Counted from the stretch's first letter, positions 19,421 through 28,560 are shown. The stretch: 40,002 bases of DNA from an uncultured Clostridium sp. (GCA_948469655.1 CAOKMF010000012.1:1-40002), one strand, 5' to 3'. Numbers and translations: made by a program. The notes: generated by a model not told the origin, from the letters alone.

Positions 19421-19909
19421 ATGGGTGAAGTAAGAGTGAATAATGTTGCAATAAACCAAGCTTACTTATTTTTAATATTTATATTAAATCGGAATTTTAA
19501 TTCGGTGTGATATTTGATGTATTTAGAATACTGAGGCGAAGTTTCAACACTCCAAACATTGTTACATATATAGAAGATGGACTATTTTGGGTTATTTCTG
19601 CTTCTAGTGTTCTATATACATTGTTCGTATTTAATAATGGAGAAATAAGAGGCTATGTATTTATACGGATTGTTTTTGGGAATAGCAATTTATATATTAT
19701 TCTTCAGCAAGCCAATTGTCAAAGTAAGTGTTAAGATAATAACTTTTTTGAAAGAAATCATATATAGTATTATTAAGGTCGTAGTTTTTCCATTTAAAAA
19801 GTTTTTTCTTAAAATATATAAATTAATATTAAATACGACAAATAATTTGAAGAAAACTCAAAATAAAGTAAAAAATAGCAAAAAATTAGAGAAGAAAGAA
19901 GGATTTTAG
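19421..19909 (+). CDS. yabQ: spore cortex biosynthesis protein YabQ, three CGG sites
   Basis: About 161 residues: membrane helices, a charged middle (VFRILRRSFNTP) and a basic C-terminal tail, as in YabQ, required for cortex formation. Three in-frame CGG codons break the gene: omitting C19490 and C19503, only 13 bases apart, gives FILNGILIGVIFDVFRIL, and omitting C19666 gives YVFIGLFLGIAIYILFF. ATG 19421 is weakly supported; GTG 19436 in the same frame is an alternative. Position between yabP and divIC makes the identity firm although the gene looks shattered without recoding. Confidence 0.85.
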
Positions 19910-19986
19910 AATGTTATGTAGAATTATATAAATATTAGTCAAAGTAGACCATGCGTAAGAAAAAACTGGTAGGAAGAGAAATACAT

Positions 19987-20265
19987 ATGAAATTAAATTA
20001 TAAAAAATTGTTAAAGAAAGTGATAATAGTAATTTGTATTTTTTACTTTGGAATCACAGTATATAATCAGCAAAAAATACTAAACAAATATAAGAGTGAT
20101 ATTATAGCCACACAAAAAGAGATAGATGAAGGAACTGAATATAAAGAATCATTAGTCGCATTAAAGGAAAATGCTAGTTCCTTAGAATATATAGAGAAAA
20201 TTGCTAGGGAAAAGCTAAATATGTATAAACCAAATGAGAAAGTTTATATAGACATAGGAAACTAA
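19987..20265 (+). CDS. divIC: septum formation initiator DivIC/FtsB-like
   Basis: 92 residues starting at ATG 19987 after AGGAAGAG. One N-terminal membrane helix (about 11-27) is followed by a coiled coil (NQQKILNKYKSDIIATQKEI) and the end motif YIEKIAREKLNMYKPNEKVY, typical of DivIC/FtsB cell-division proteins. Intact; no CGG. It follows yabPQ as in other spore formers. Confidence 0.85.
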   Translation: MKLNYKKLLKKVIIVICIFYFGITVYNQQKILNKYKSDIIATQKEIDEGTEYKESLVALKENASSLEYIEKIAREKLNMYKPNEKVYIDIGN

Positions 20266-20296
20266 ACTTCATGAAATATCTGGTTTTATGAAGTTT
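20264..20296 (+). terminator. terminator after divIC
   Basis: AAACTTCAT (20264-20272) pairs with ATGAAGTTT (20288-20296), starting at the divIC stop. Confidence 0.65.
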
Positions 20297-20424
20297 AATA
20301 TATTAATTTTCTCTAGATAAATTTGATTTTTCTTTTTTCATAACTTGTGCGATTCTGCACAGATTTTAATTTCCAAGTTATTAAAAATGATATATAATAT
20401 ATAATTATGTGGGGGTAAAATTAT

Positions 20425-21758
20425 ATGGATAATAATATGCAATTATCAGAATTGCGCCAAATAGCAAAGGATAAGGGGTTAAAAAATATTAGTAAACTTA
20501 AAAAAGATGAATTAATTGAATTATTAGATGGACTTGAAAAAGGCAATCCGGAAGAAAATGACAGCATAAGTGAAGAAAAAGCAGAAAAAGAGAAATTTGT
20601 AAGTGGAAACCGGAGTATACAAGGTAACTGGTGAGAACGATAATATAGTAGAAGGTATATTAGAAGTGCTTCCTGATGGATATGGTTTCTTAAGGGGTGA
20701 CAATTATCTTTCTACATCTGAAGATGTATATGTTTCACCTGTGCAAATTAAACGTTTTAGACTAAGTACTGGTGATAAAATTAAAGGAATAGCAAGATTT
20801 CCGCAAGAAGGACGGAAAATTCCCAGCACTAATTTTTGTTGGACATATTAATGATGAAACTCCTGAACTTGCACTTGCAAGAAAAAGTTTTGATGACCTT
20901 ATTCCTATTCACCCTGAAGAAAAATTAACTCTTGAAACAATTCAAAGTGAACTTGCAATGCGTATGATAGATTTGATTTCTCCTATTGGTAAAGGACAAA
21001 GAGGAATGATTGTTGCACCTCCAAAGGTAGGAAAGACTACTCTTTTAAAGAAAATTGCAAATAGCATAACGACAAATAACCCTGAAGCTAAATTAATAGT
21101 ATTATTGATTGATGAAAGACCTGAAGAAGTAACAGATATGAGAAGAAGTATTAAGGGAGATGTAATATATTCTACATTTGATGAACTTCCTGAGCACCAT
21201 GTTAAAGTTGCAGAAATGGTGCTTGAAAGAGCAAAAAGGCTTGTTGAGCAAAAGAAAGATGTTGTAATATTATTAGATAGTATTACAAGACTTGCAAGAG
21301 CATATAACTTGGTAGTTCCTGCTTCTGGTAAGACATTATCAGGAGGGTTAGATCCTGCAGCTTTGCATAAACCAAAGAAATTTTTCGGTGCTGCTAGAAA
21401 TATTGAATTTGGAGGAAGTTTAACTATTCTTGCTACTGCTTTAGTTGAAACGGGTAGCAGAATGGATGATATCATTTTTGAAGAGTTTAAGGGAACTGGT
21501 AATATGGAAGTACACTTAGATAGAAAATTATCTGAAAAACGTATTTTCCCTGCAATAGATATAAATAAATCAGGAACTAGAAGAGAGGAGATATTACTTA
21601 CTCCAAAAGAATTAGAAATTGTATTTGCACTTAGAAAAGCTCTTTCAAATACGCCTGTTTCTGAAGTTACCGAACAACTTTTAACTCAAATGGTTGCAAG
21701 CAAAAATAATGAAGATTTCTTAGATAAGATGGAGTATTTCTTAAATAATTCTAAGTAA
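20425..21758 (+). CDS. rho: transcription termination factor Rho, two CGG sites
   Basis: Hexameric RNA helicase of factor-dependent termination, about 443 residues. The N-terminal Rho-N/SAP segment ([20 protein letters not shown]) is followed by the RNA-binding domain [20 protein letters not shown] and the ATPase core with P-loop [25 protein letters not shown] and [12 protein letters not shown]. Omitting C20611 joins SGN to GVYKVTGEN, and omitting C20813 gives [17 protein letters not shown]. Both sites lie before the ATPase domain, so an unshifted product would stop at about residue 69. Start after GTGGGGGT. Confidence 0.93.
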
Positions 21759-21771
21759 ATGAATAGATATT

Positions 21772-21801
21772 AAAGCAAACCCTTTAATTTGGGTTTGTTT
21801 T
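21772..21801 (+). terminator. terminator after rho
   Basis: AAAGCAAACCC pairs with GGGTTTGTTTT and ends in a T run. Confidence 0.8.
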
Positions 21802-21845
21802 AATATAAATTGGTAATAATTATTAATGGAGGATATAGGTATAAT

Positions 21846-22717
21846 ATGAAATTATTAAGAACTATTAACGTTTTTTTAAAAAAGACCAATGATGACCATA
21901 TTAGTGAATACACAGCTGGCTGTGCATATTATACTTTTTTGTCTTTTATTCCTTTTATAATATTATTACTTAGCTTTATTAAATATATGAATATAGAAAA
22001 AGAGACATTGGCTCGGTATATTTACAGCAGTGCTTCCTACTATAATGAAAGATAGTGTAGCGGATATTATTCAGGAAATGTATTCAAAATCAGTCGAGAC
22101 AATATCTATTTCTGCAATATTTATGTTATGGTCAGTAAGTAGGAGTTTTTATGCTCTAACTAAAGGAATATCTGCTATATATAGAGAAGAAGAGGAGAAC
22201 TACATATTTCTAAGGATAAAAGGGATGATAGGAGCTCTAATTGCAATTTTATTAGTTATTGGAATATTAGTATTATTGGTTTTTGGTAACTCTATAGAAA
22301 GTGCTATAGATGCGAATTTCCATGGACTTAGTGGAGTATTAGAGTTTATATTAAATGCAAGAAATATTATTTCGATAATTCGGAATGTTTGTTATATTCC
22401 TGCTTATGTATAGATTTGTTGGGAAGAAGAGAGAGAAGAGAATAAGGCATTGCCTAATAGGCGCTGTATTTACCACTGCAAGCTGGTACGTTATATCCTT
22501 CTTCTTCTCTATTTATGTAAATATATTTACAGGTTTTTCAATTATTTATGGAAGTCTTGCGACTATAACTTTAATTATGATGTGGTTATATGCGATTATT
22601 TATGCAATATTTTTAGGAGCTGAATTTAACGTTGTAACTGCAGATAAGATTGATTCGATTTTCGCAAAATTAAAAAACAAGAAAAATAAGGTTAGATTAT
22701 TAAAAGAAAATAATTAG
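21846..22717 (+). CDS. YihY/UPF0761 family membrane protein, two CGG sites
   Basis: About 289 residues with six predicted helices. The family signature around YTAGCAYYTFLSFIPFIILL, the GSLATITLIMMWLYA segment and FLGAEFN are typical of the YihY family (formerly called ribonuclease BN); its function is unclear. Omitting C22014 joins ETLA to GIFTAVLPTIMKD, and omitting C22381 joins ISII to GMFVIFLLMYRFVGKK. ATG 21846 is preferred over in-frame 21810 because GGAGGATATAGG precedes it. Confidence 0.85.
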
Positions 22718-22788
22718 TTTCCTTGGAAGAGAATAGTAGAAAGGTTATGATTTTATATAAAAAATATGTATTCTATCGACACACATCT

Positions 22789-22846
22789 TTGCACAAAATC
22801 AAAGGTTTTAGAAATATTTTTCATATAATATTGCACAAAATCAAAC
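22789..22846 (+). repeat. two att-like direct repeats at the left edge of the prophage
   Basis: TTGCACAAAATCAAAG at 22789-22804 and TTGCACAAAATCAAAC at 22831-22846. The same word occurs at 28920 as one arm and core of a palindrome. A third, weaker copy (TTTTCACAAAATTTAA) lies near 22872. They probably mark the left attachment site of the integrated filamentous phage; the duplicated copy suggests repeated insertion. Confidence 0.6.
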
Positions 22847-22953
22847 ATTTTGGATATATTTTTCTTAAAACTTTTCACAAAATTTAATAATAAAAATAAA
22901 TTTAGTTAGATATTTTATATCTATCTATTTTTTTATGTGAAAGGAGTAAAGCT

Positions 22954-23202
22954 ATGGAAAAATTATCAGGTGTATTTATTGGTTACAAGGAATTTGTTAG
23001 TCAAAAAAATGGCAAACATTACTTTGTAATTTCTTTTGTTTTTATTGTCCCTGACGATATAAACAAAAAAGCTACTTATTTTGTAAAAGATTTGTTTGTT
23101 TCTGAAAAAGAATACAACGAATTTTTACAAACGTATTCGCTTCTGAGTCCTGTGGACGTTTCAAGAGAGATAGTAGGCGACAATGTTCGTTACTATATAT
23201 AA
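22954..23202 (+). CDS. phage early protein, possible ssDNA-binding protein
   Basis: 82 residues, beta-rich, soluble, not recognised by motif. RBS GAAAGGAG precedes ATG 22954. As the first gene of the phage operon directly before the coat gene, it occupies the place of the gene V-type single-strand DNA-binding protein; this is inference from position and size only. Confidence 0.5.
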   Translation: MEKLSGVFIGYKEFVSQKNGKHYFVISFVFIVPDDINKKATYFVKDLFVSEKEYNEFLQTYSLLSPVDVSREIVGDNVRYYI

Positions 23203-23225
23203 AATTTTAAAAGGAGGTGCTTTTC

Positions 23226-23450
23226 ATGGGCGCTGAACTTGCGGAAGGAGGTTCTGCTATGGCTGATATGGCAAATACAGTTAAACCTTTAATGGATAGC
23301 TTAGTTGCTTCTATAACACCAGCTCAAATTATAGGTGTATTAGCTTCTATAATTGGTGTTGGTATGACATTCGTATTGATGTGGTTTGGTGCAAGGAAAC
23401 TTGTATCAATATTCAAAAAGGCTGTTACAAAGGGCAAAATCTCTGTTTAG
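23226..23450 (+). CDS. major coat protein (pVIII-like)
   Basis: 74 residues from ATG 23226, chosen because AAAGGAGGTGC precedes it. An amphipathic N-terminal part, one membrane helix (about 34-56, IGVLASIIGVGMTFVLMWF) and a basic tail (RKLVSIFKKAVTKGK) that would contact DNA are exactly the plan of filamentous-phage coat proteins. It is followed at once by a terminator, as gene VIII usually is, allowing high expression. Confidence 0.72.
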   Translation: MGAELAEGGSAMADMANTVKPLMDSLVASITPAQIIGVLASIIGVGMTFVLMWFGARKLVSIFKKAVTKGKISV

Positions 23451-23454
23451 TTTA

Positions 23455-23472
23455 AGGGAGCTTTTGCTCCCT
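23455..23472 (+). terminator. terminator after the coat gene
   Basis: AGGGAGC/GCTCCCT stem with loop TTTT. The T run after it is interrupted, so partial read-through to the downstream genes is likely. Confidence 0.65.
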
Positions 23473-23494
23473 AGTATTTATTTTGAGGTGTTTT

Positions 23495-23653
23495 ATGGAA
23501 ATTTATATTATTAAAAAATTTGTTAGTAAATTAGTTAATGATTTTTATCGTTTTCTTAAAAAGTTAGTTCGTAATATGAAATCTATTTTTAAGTTTATCT
23601 TATTTGTTTTTGTTGCTCTTTTTATATATTATCTTGTGTCAAGGGGGGCTTAA
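23495..23653 (+). CDS. small phage membrane protein (52 aa)
   Basis: ATG 23495 with GAGGTG upstream; 52 residues with a basic N-terminal half and one C-terminal helix (FILFVFVALFIYYLV). It ends one base before the Zot start. Probably a minor virion or assembly protein. Contains no CGG. Confidence 0.55.
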   Translation: MEIYIIKKFVSKLVNDFYRFLKKLVRNMKSIFKFILFVFVALFIYYLVSRGA

Positions 23654-23654
23654 T

Positions 23655-24389
23655 ATGGACTTAGATTTACTTAGCGGTTCTGTTAACCCTAAAAATATTT
23701 TAGATTGCTTTAAATATAAACGTAGATTTAGACGTGATAACCCTGAATACTTTGATCCTGAGGGTCTACTTGTGTTCTGTGGAGGTCAAGGTTCGGGTAA
23801 AACTTTATCAGCTGTACAGTATGTAAAAAAACTATGTGAGGAATACCCAAGAGCTATACTTGTTACGAATGTCGATATTAAAGGGCTTCCTGCTCATACT
23901 GCAGTTGTTGAGTACAACGGTATAAAAAGTCTAACCGAACATTCAAACGGCTATGCTGGCGTTATTTACTTTATTGACGAGATACATCTTGAGTTTAATT
24001 CTTTAGAGAGTAAGAATGTACCTATTGAGGTTATGATAGAGGTATCTCAACAACGTAAGCAACGTAAACACATTGTAGGAACTTCTCAAGTATATATGAG
24101 AATGGCAAAACCTCTACGTGAGCAAATAAAAAATGTTGTTTTATGTAAGAATTTTTTTCATTGTATTCAATATAACAGATTAATAGATGGTGATAGTGCA
24201 TATGAAGAGAATGGTAAACTACATTTTGATACTATAAAGCGTGTATTTTGGTTTCATACTCCTAAGTTATATGGCTCATATGATACATATGCAAAAATGC
24301 GTCGTTATAGGAAAGAGTGGCAAGGAGTTTCAAGGCAGAACATATATGATAATAATTTAAATTTGAATATAGGGGATATAAAAAAATGA
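23655..24389 (+). CDS. zot: Zot-like (pI) phage assembly ATPase
   Basis: 244 residues from ATG 23655 after AAGGGGGGC. Walker A GGQGSGKT (about 39-46) and Walker B VIYFIDEIH (about 100-108) match the Zot/gene I family, which drives filament extrusion through the membrane. Classical pI has a C-terminal membrane anchor, which is not evident here; the small membrane proteins next to it may anchor it. No in-frame CGG; TCG GGT in the P-loop is read normally, showing that out-of-frame CGG has no effect. Confidence 0.85.
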   Translation: MDLDLLSGSVNPKNILDCFKYKRRFRRDNPEYFDPEGLLVFCGGQGSGKTLSAVQYVKKLCEEYPRAILVTNVDIKGLPAHTAVVEYNGIKSLTEHSNGYAGVIYFIDEIHLEFNSLESKNVPIEVMIEVSQQRKQRKHIVGTSQVYMRMAKPLREQIKNVVLCKNFFHCIQYNRLIDGDSAYEENGKLHFDTIKRVFWFHTPKLYGSYDTYAKMRRYRKEWQGVSRQNIYDNNLNLNIGDIKK

Positions 24390-24472
24390 AATTTTATTAT
24401 TTTATAAAATACTTTAAAGTTTTAAGAGTTAGTTATAAATTAGCTAAAATAGATATTATTAAGGAGGCTTAG
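24386..24472 (+). CDS. tiny basic phage ORF (28 aa)
   Basis: ATG 24386 overlaps the Zot stop (ATGA). 28 residues, basic and hydrophobic. Translational coupling supports it, but length gives little certainty. Its last codons carry the AAGGAGG site of the next gene. Confidence 0.4.
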   Translation: MKFYYFIKYFKVLRVSYKLAKIDIIKEA

Positions 24473-24474
24473 TT

Positions 24475-24618
24475 ATGGACTATTCAAGTATTATAGAGTT
24501 AATGGCAGAGGTCGTAAAAAATGCTTTGCCAATTGGTATTATATTTACTTTAGGAGAAAGGCTCGTGCAAATGTTTTTAGCTTTTGCTTTTCCTAAGATG
24601 TTTAAAGGGGGCATTTAG
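24475..24618 (+). CDS. small phage membrane protein (47 aa)
   Basis: ATG 24475 follows AAGGAGGCTTAGTT. 47 residues with one helix (about 18-40). Size and place suit a minor coat protein (pVII/pIX-like). Inference from context only. Confidence 0.5.
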   Translation: MDYSSIIELMAEVVKNALPIGIIFTLGERLVQMFLAFAFPKMFKGGI

Positions 24619-24619
24619 T

Positions 24620-24763
24620 ATGGGTTATTATGATTATTCTCATTATTTTCAAACTTTGATTTCTAATCAAAATGTTATTGTAAATTATTTACAATTGTTT
24701 TTATTTATTTTTACTTGTTATTTTATGTGGTCTTTAATTTCAAGTATGATAAGGAGGAAATGA
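24620..24763 (+). CDS. small phage membrane protein (47 aa), Tyr-rich N-terminus
   Basis: ATG 24620 directly after the previous stop, with AAAGGGGGC upstream. N-terminus GYYDYSHYF, then one helix (LQLFLFIFTCYFMWSLI). The end holds AAGGAGGA, the ribosome site for the pIII-like gene. Another candidate minor coat protein. Confidence 0.5.
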   Translation: MGYYDYSHYFQTLISNQNVIVNYLQLFLFIFTCYFMWSLISSMIRRK

Positions 24764-24766
24764 TAA

Positions 24767-26282
24767 ATGAATGGACAAAAACGATTTTTTCTTATATTTA
24801 TTTTTATTATTATTTTTCTTCTATTTATACCTTGTGTAGTAAAAGCTGATGTTTCTAACTATTGCAAAGAAAAAGGATATAATCAGGAAACTGATACATA
24901 TGATTATGAATATTGTCTTTATCTTAATTCTGAATTCCATAAAGGTTTCATTAAGATACCTAAATCAATATACGATAGTGAACCATATTGGTTTATAAAT
25001 GTATATAGTGATAGTTTGTCTCTAATTTGTACTAGTAAAAATCTTGTTGTTGCTTCTTATATCAGTAGTAACCAAAATTTTGTTTTTTCTAATATTAAAT
25101 GTGCTTATGATGTTGATAGCGAAGGTTTAGTTTCTACTAAAAGTCATAATTTAACTATGTCAGGCTGTTGGTATTTTGTTGACCGTATTTTATATACTCA
25201 TGATGTTATGATACGTATTAATAGTCCTAATGATTCGGGGTTTAATCATTATCATAGTATGATACAACAAAATATTTCTTTGAAAACTCCTTCTTTGTCT
25301 TATATGTCAGACAAGGGTTTTAGGCTTAAATTGAATGATTTTTATGGAAATACTTTTTCTGATGAATTTGGTTTTGATATTGTAAGAGGTTTACAAAAAG
25401 TTAGTATTTCAATAAAGGATTTAAGTAATAATAACAATATTTTTGCAGACGATAATATTTTTAGTTTTACTGGTGATGTAGAACAAGCTGAGGACGGTTC
25501 TTACTATGTTGATTTACTTTTTAGTGGTTATTTAAATATGCTTCATAATAAGGATGGGGAGTATCTTATTACTATTACACCATATTATAATTCTTATAAG
25601 GTTTTCCCTAATCATTCTAAATATAAAGAATATGCTTCTAGTATTACGTTTCACCCTGATATATATGTTAAATATAGTTATAAAAAAGATACCAATTCAG
25701 GTATTTTAGTTGAGGTAGATGAAAACGGAAATGATATTGACCATGGAGGAGATAAGCCACCTGAAGGAACTGAAACAGATAAAACCCAAGAGGCTATAAA
25801 TAATCAAACACAAAAGATAGAGGAACAGACAAATGCAATAAAAGAGCAAACAGAGGTAAGCAAGAATATATTTCAACAAATAATAGAGCTTCCTCGGTAA
25901 AATTATAGAATTATTATTAAATGCTTTAAAATCGCTTTTTATTCCTTCTGACGAGTTTTTCGACACTTATTTTAATGATTTATTTACTTGGTTTTGTGAT
26001 AGATTAGGGTTTTTAAGTTATCCATTAGAGCTTATTGTTAATATTTTAAATAAAATTTTAAATATTAACTTTGGCGAGCCTATAATTAATATTCCTGATA
26101 TTCATGAGCCATTTAGTAATGAATTACTTATACATTCTACAACATTTAATTTAAATTCATTACTAACAAATGATACTTTAAAAACTGTTCATGATATATA
26201 TCTTATAGGAGTAGATGCTATTATAATATTTTGCCTAGTAAATTTAGCAAAAAATAAATTTGAGGAGGTAACAAGATCATGA
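24767..26282 (+). CDS. pIII-like adsorption/release protein, one CGG site
   Basis: About 504 residues. A signal peptide (about 1-28, IPCVVKA) is followed by an extracellular region with several Cys, a Gln-rich coiled stretch near 340-365, and a C-terminal membrane helix (IYLIGVDAIIIFCLVNLA): the plan of the filamentous-phage tip protein. In-frame CGG at 25895 is followed at once by TAA in the original frame, so unshifted product ends at residue 377, lacking the membrane anchor. Omitting C25895 (GGTAAA) continues for 128 codons to a TGA that overlaps the next start. The phage thus seems to obey the host's recoding. Confidence 0.75.
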
Positions 26283-26584
26283 TTTTAGAAGGGCTTTTAA
26301 ATTTAGTTTTTGGACTTTTAAAGGTTTGTTTTGGTTGGATAAATATTCCTGCATTTCCTGAAAGTTTGGCAAGTAGTATAGATACTTTCTTAAATTTAAT
26401 TTTTGATAATATTACTTTGTTAGGTTTCTTTATTAGACCAACTACATTGGCTATAGTTGTTCCAATACTTATTATTTTATTGAATTTTGAAGAGGTATAT
26501 AAAATTACTATGTGGGTTCTTAGAAAAATTCCTTTTTTGCGGTATGCAATAGATAAAGGGGGGCTGAATAATGCTTTATGCTAA
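26279..26584 (+). CDS. pVI-like phage membrane protein, ambiguous CGG near the end
   Basis: About 90-101 residues with hydrophobic helices near 2-18, 33-50 and 60-75. It overlaps the pIII-like stop (ATGA). In-frame CGG at 26540 (next base T) can be read two ways: as Arg, ending at 26584 and overlapping Rep by 14 bases; or shifted, ending KIPFLGMQ at 26552, which leaves a clean AAAGGGGGG ribosome site for Rep. The second fits gene spacing better. Role as minor coat (pVI) is inferred from position and topology. Confidence 0.6.
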   Translation: MILEGLLNLVFGLLKVCFGWINIPAFPESLASSIDTFLNLIFDNITLLGFFIRPTTLAIVVPILIILLNFEEVYKITMWVLRKIPFLRYAIDKGGLNNALC

Positions 26585-27470
26585 TTATAATTATTGCTCA
26601 CTTGATAATATTACATATACTGTAGATATGATTAGAATTAGATGTGATATTACTAATTTTATATGGTCTAAATTAGAATATCATGTAAATACAGTTTATA
26701 AAAGCTTTGTTAAAAGTTCTTATGTAAGTACTGGAATTTCTGATTTTCATTATAATTATAATATTGAAATAGAAGAGGGAAAAAGTTTTTGGTTTGGTTT
26801 TATTCATAATTCTGAATTAGTTAATAATAATTCAAGCTTGCAAAATGATAGTGCTAAATATAATTTTACTTTAGAATTTAACCCTAATAAGCTTAAAATA
26901 AAAGGGCTTTTATCTTATATTATAAAAATGTGCTTACAAAATTTTCCATGTATTAAAAGTGTCGATATTGCTATGGATATACCTTTTAATATTCTTGATA
27001 TTGGCGGTTTTGATAAAGGTAGGAAAAAAGATTTTAGAATGTTTTCTCAGGGTGGGGATAATAAGACATATTATATCGGACGTACTAATAATAGAATTAA
27101 GATATATAATAAAAAAATAGAAAGTAACCTTGATAGGGAATTAACAAGAATTGAAATAACAAGTAAATTAAATTTAGATTTGCTTACTTATACACAATTT
27201 AATTATAATGTCGAATTACCTAAGCTTTATCTTAATAATTATTTGCTTACATTTGACGATATGGAGGATAAAACATTATTAGCTATAATTTATGCTGTTC
27301 AAAATGGTTTTCCTCTTAATGACTTATCTCGTCGTTATAAGGATAAAGTTGAAAAGAAGTTGCTTGAAGGGGGACAATTAATACCTTTTTCAAATAATAT
27401 GTGTACTCATGCAATTAAGAATTGTATTCAAGGTATTTTCTATCCAAATACAATAAAAGAGAGCTTATAG
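26571..27470 (+). CDS. phage replication initiator (rolling-circle Rep-like)
   Basis: 299 residues from ATG 26571. The middle (CIKSVDIAMDIPFNI; KTYYIGRTNNRIKIYNKKIE; LTRIEITSKL) matches the plan of rolling-circle initiators of filamentous phages and small plasmids: a beta strand with acidic residues, then YIG-R-....-YNK and R-E. It would nick the phage origin. The catalytic Tyr cannot be fixed with certainty. Last plus-strand gene of the phage; no in-frame CGG. Confidence 0.72.
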   Translation: MLYANYNYCSLDNITYTVDMIRIRCDITNFIWSKLEYHVNTVYKSFVKSSYVSTGISDFHYNYNIEIEEGKSFWFGFIHNSELVNNNSSLQNDSAKYNFTLEFNPNKLKIKGLLSYIIKMCLQNFPCIKSVDIAMDIPFNILDIGGFDKGRKKDFRMFSQGGDNKTYYIGRTNNRIKIYNKKIESNLDRELTRIEITSKLNLDLLTYTQFNYNVELPKLYLNNYLLTFDDMEDKTLLAIIYAVQNGFPLNDLSRRYKDKVEKKLLEGGQLIPFSNNMCTHAIKNCIQGIFYPNTIKESL

Positions 27471-27480
27471 GCTCTCTTTT
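27455..27480. terminator. bidirectional terminator between rep and DUF2726 gene
   Basis: AAAAGAGAGC and GCTCTCTTTT form a perfect 10-bp stem around both convergent stops. Confidence 0.85.
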
Positions 27481-27936
27481 ATCACGCTTTCAAGTTTTTC
27501 TATATCATAATAATTCTGAGTTTTTATTCTTAATAATTTTGTATTTGCTTCAGCAAAAATTTTATTTATAAAATTATCTCTTTCAATTCTCTTTTGTTGA
27601 TTATGTGTGTTGTCGTCAAGCTCTATACATAACTTTATTTTACAATTTTTTTCTGTTATAACAAAATCAATACTTTTATTTTTGATTCTATTAAAATTTT
27701 TATAATCTTTAGAATTTATTAATTCATACATAGCAACTTGACAAAATAGATTTAATTCTAATTTATCAGTTATTTGTTTAAGTATTTTATAAAATTTTAA
27801 TTCTGTTTGTGTTAGCAAGTATTCTTTTTTATAAAAGCCTCCGTATATTATTTATAGGCTTTTCGATTTCTTTATTATTTGTTAGTCTTTCTAATATTAA
27901 TACTATTATAACAAATATTAATGCTCCATATATCAT
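27465..27936 (-). CDS. membrane-anchored DUF2726 protein, one CGG site
   Basis: About 156 residues. Read plainly there is only a 117-residue DUF2726 domain from a TTG (LLTQTELKFYKILKQ; LCIELDDNTHN; ERDNFINKIF), a predicted restriction-endonuclease-like fold. Upstream ATG 27936 with AAAGGAG opens a membrane helix (YGALIFVIIVLILE) in another frame; omitting the extra C at 27843 joins it as NNIGGFYKKEYLLTQTE, the usual helix-linker-domain plan of this family. In the phage it may be a cargo or defence function. It shares a transcript with the XRE gene. Confidence 0.72.
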
Positions 27937-27937
27937 T

Positions 27938-28141
27938 TTATAACTCCTTTTTATATTCTATTACATTTTCTATTTTGCAATCTAAATTTTCACATATTCT
28001 ATTTAAAATATCCATGCTTACAAATTCATTTTTTCCCATAGCTGTAATTGTACTTGAACTGCATTTTATTTTATTTTGTAATTTTTTTTTATTTAGGTTT
28101 TTATCAATTAAAGTTTTCCATAATGGACTATAACTAAACAT
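27938..28141 (-). CDS. XRE-type HTH regulator
   Basis: 67 residues starting at 28141 after AAAGGAGG. Helix-turn-helix of the Cro/CI (HTH_26) type: LIDKNLNKKKLQNKIKCSSSTITAMGK. It lies between the leftward cargo gene and the rightward promoter at 28222, the position of an immunity repressor of the phage. Stop is two bases before the DUF2726 start. Confidence 0.75.
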   Translation of the reverse strand: MFSYSPLWKTLIDKNLNKKKLQNKIKCSSSTITAMGKNEFVSMDILNRICENLDCKIENVIEYKKEL

Positions 28142-28221
28142 TTTTATTACCTCCTTTTTTGTATTATAGTATATTATTTTTAAAAAATCAATAGAAACCT
28201 TTAAAAACTTAAATAAAATCA

Positions 28222-28250
28222 TTGACAATTTATTTAAAAATATGTATAAT
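28222..28250 (+). promoter_or_regulatory. strong promoter into the structured phage region
   Basis: TTGACA (28222-28227), 17 bases, TATAAT (28245-28250). It reads rightward into the hairpin-rich region and the ORF at 28561. Confidence 0.8.
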
Positions 28251-28284
28251 ATCTTTATAAATCTAAAGATAAATATTGATATGT

Positions 28285-28530
28285 CGTTACTGCAGTATTA
28301 TGTGTGAGCTTGCGTAGGCAAGCCACACATAATGCGTAGGCTTAACTAATTAATCGTTTTAGAGGACTAACAAACAAAGAAAAGCCCCGATATGCGGGGG
28401 CTGAGCGAATGCGAAGAAGGGGGATAGACCCCCTATAGCGGAGCGTAGCAAGTCCCACTGGCGATTGAAGTGAAGAAAAACAAAAGTTAAAATTAATTCG
28501 CCATATCTAACAAGGCGAATTAACTGTAAT
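28285..28530 (+). other. hairpin-rich region: candidate phage origin/packaging signal or ncRNA
   Basis: Four strong stems: ATTATGTGTG...CACACATAAT with GCTTGC/GCAAG (28298-28331); AGCCCC/GGGGCT (28383-28402); GGGGGATAGACCCCC (28419-28433); AATTCGCC/GGCGAATT (28495-28521). Base composition is much richer in G+C than the surroundings and no ORF is present. It follows a consensus promoter. Rolling-circle phages carry such hairpins at origins and packaging signals; a structured RNA is the other possibility. Confidence 0.55.
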
Positions 28531-28560
28531 ATATTACAAAATAAAGATTGGAGGGATAAA

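Noticed and set aside
28298..28331. tRNA-like reading of the strong hairpin
   Set aside because: No cloverleaf, no T-loop GTTCRANNC and no acceptor pairing.
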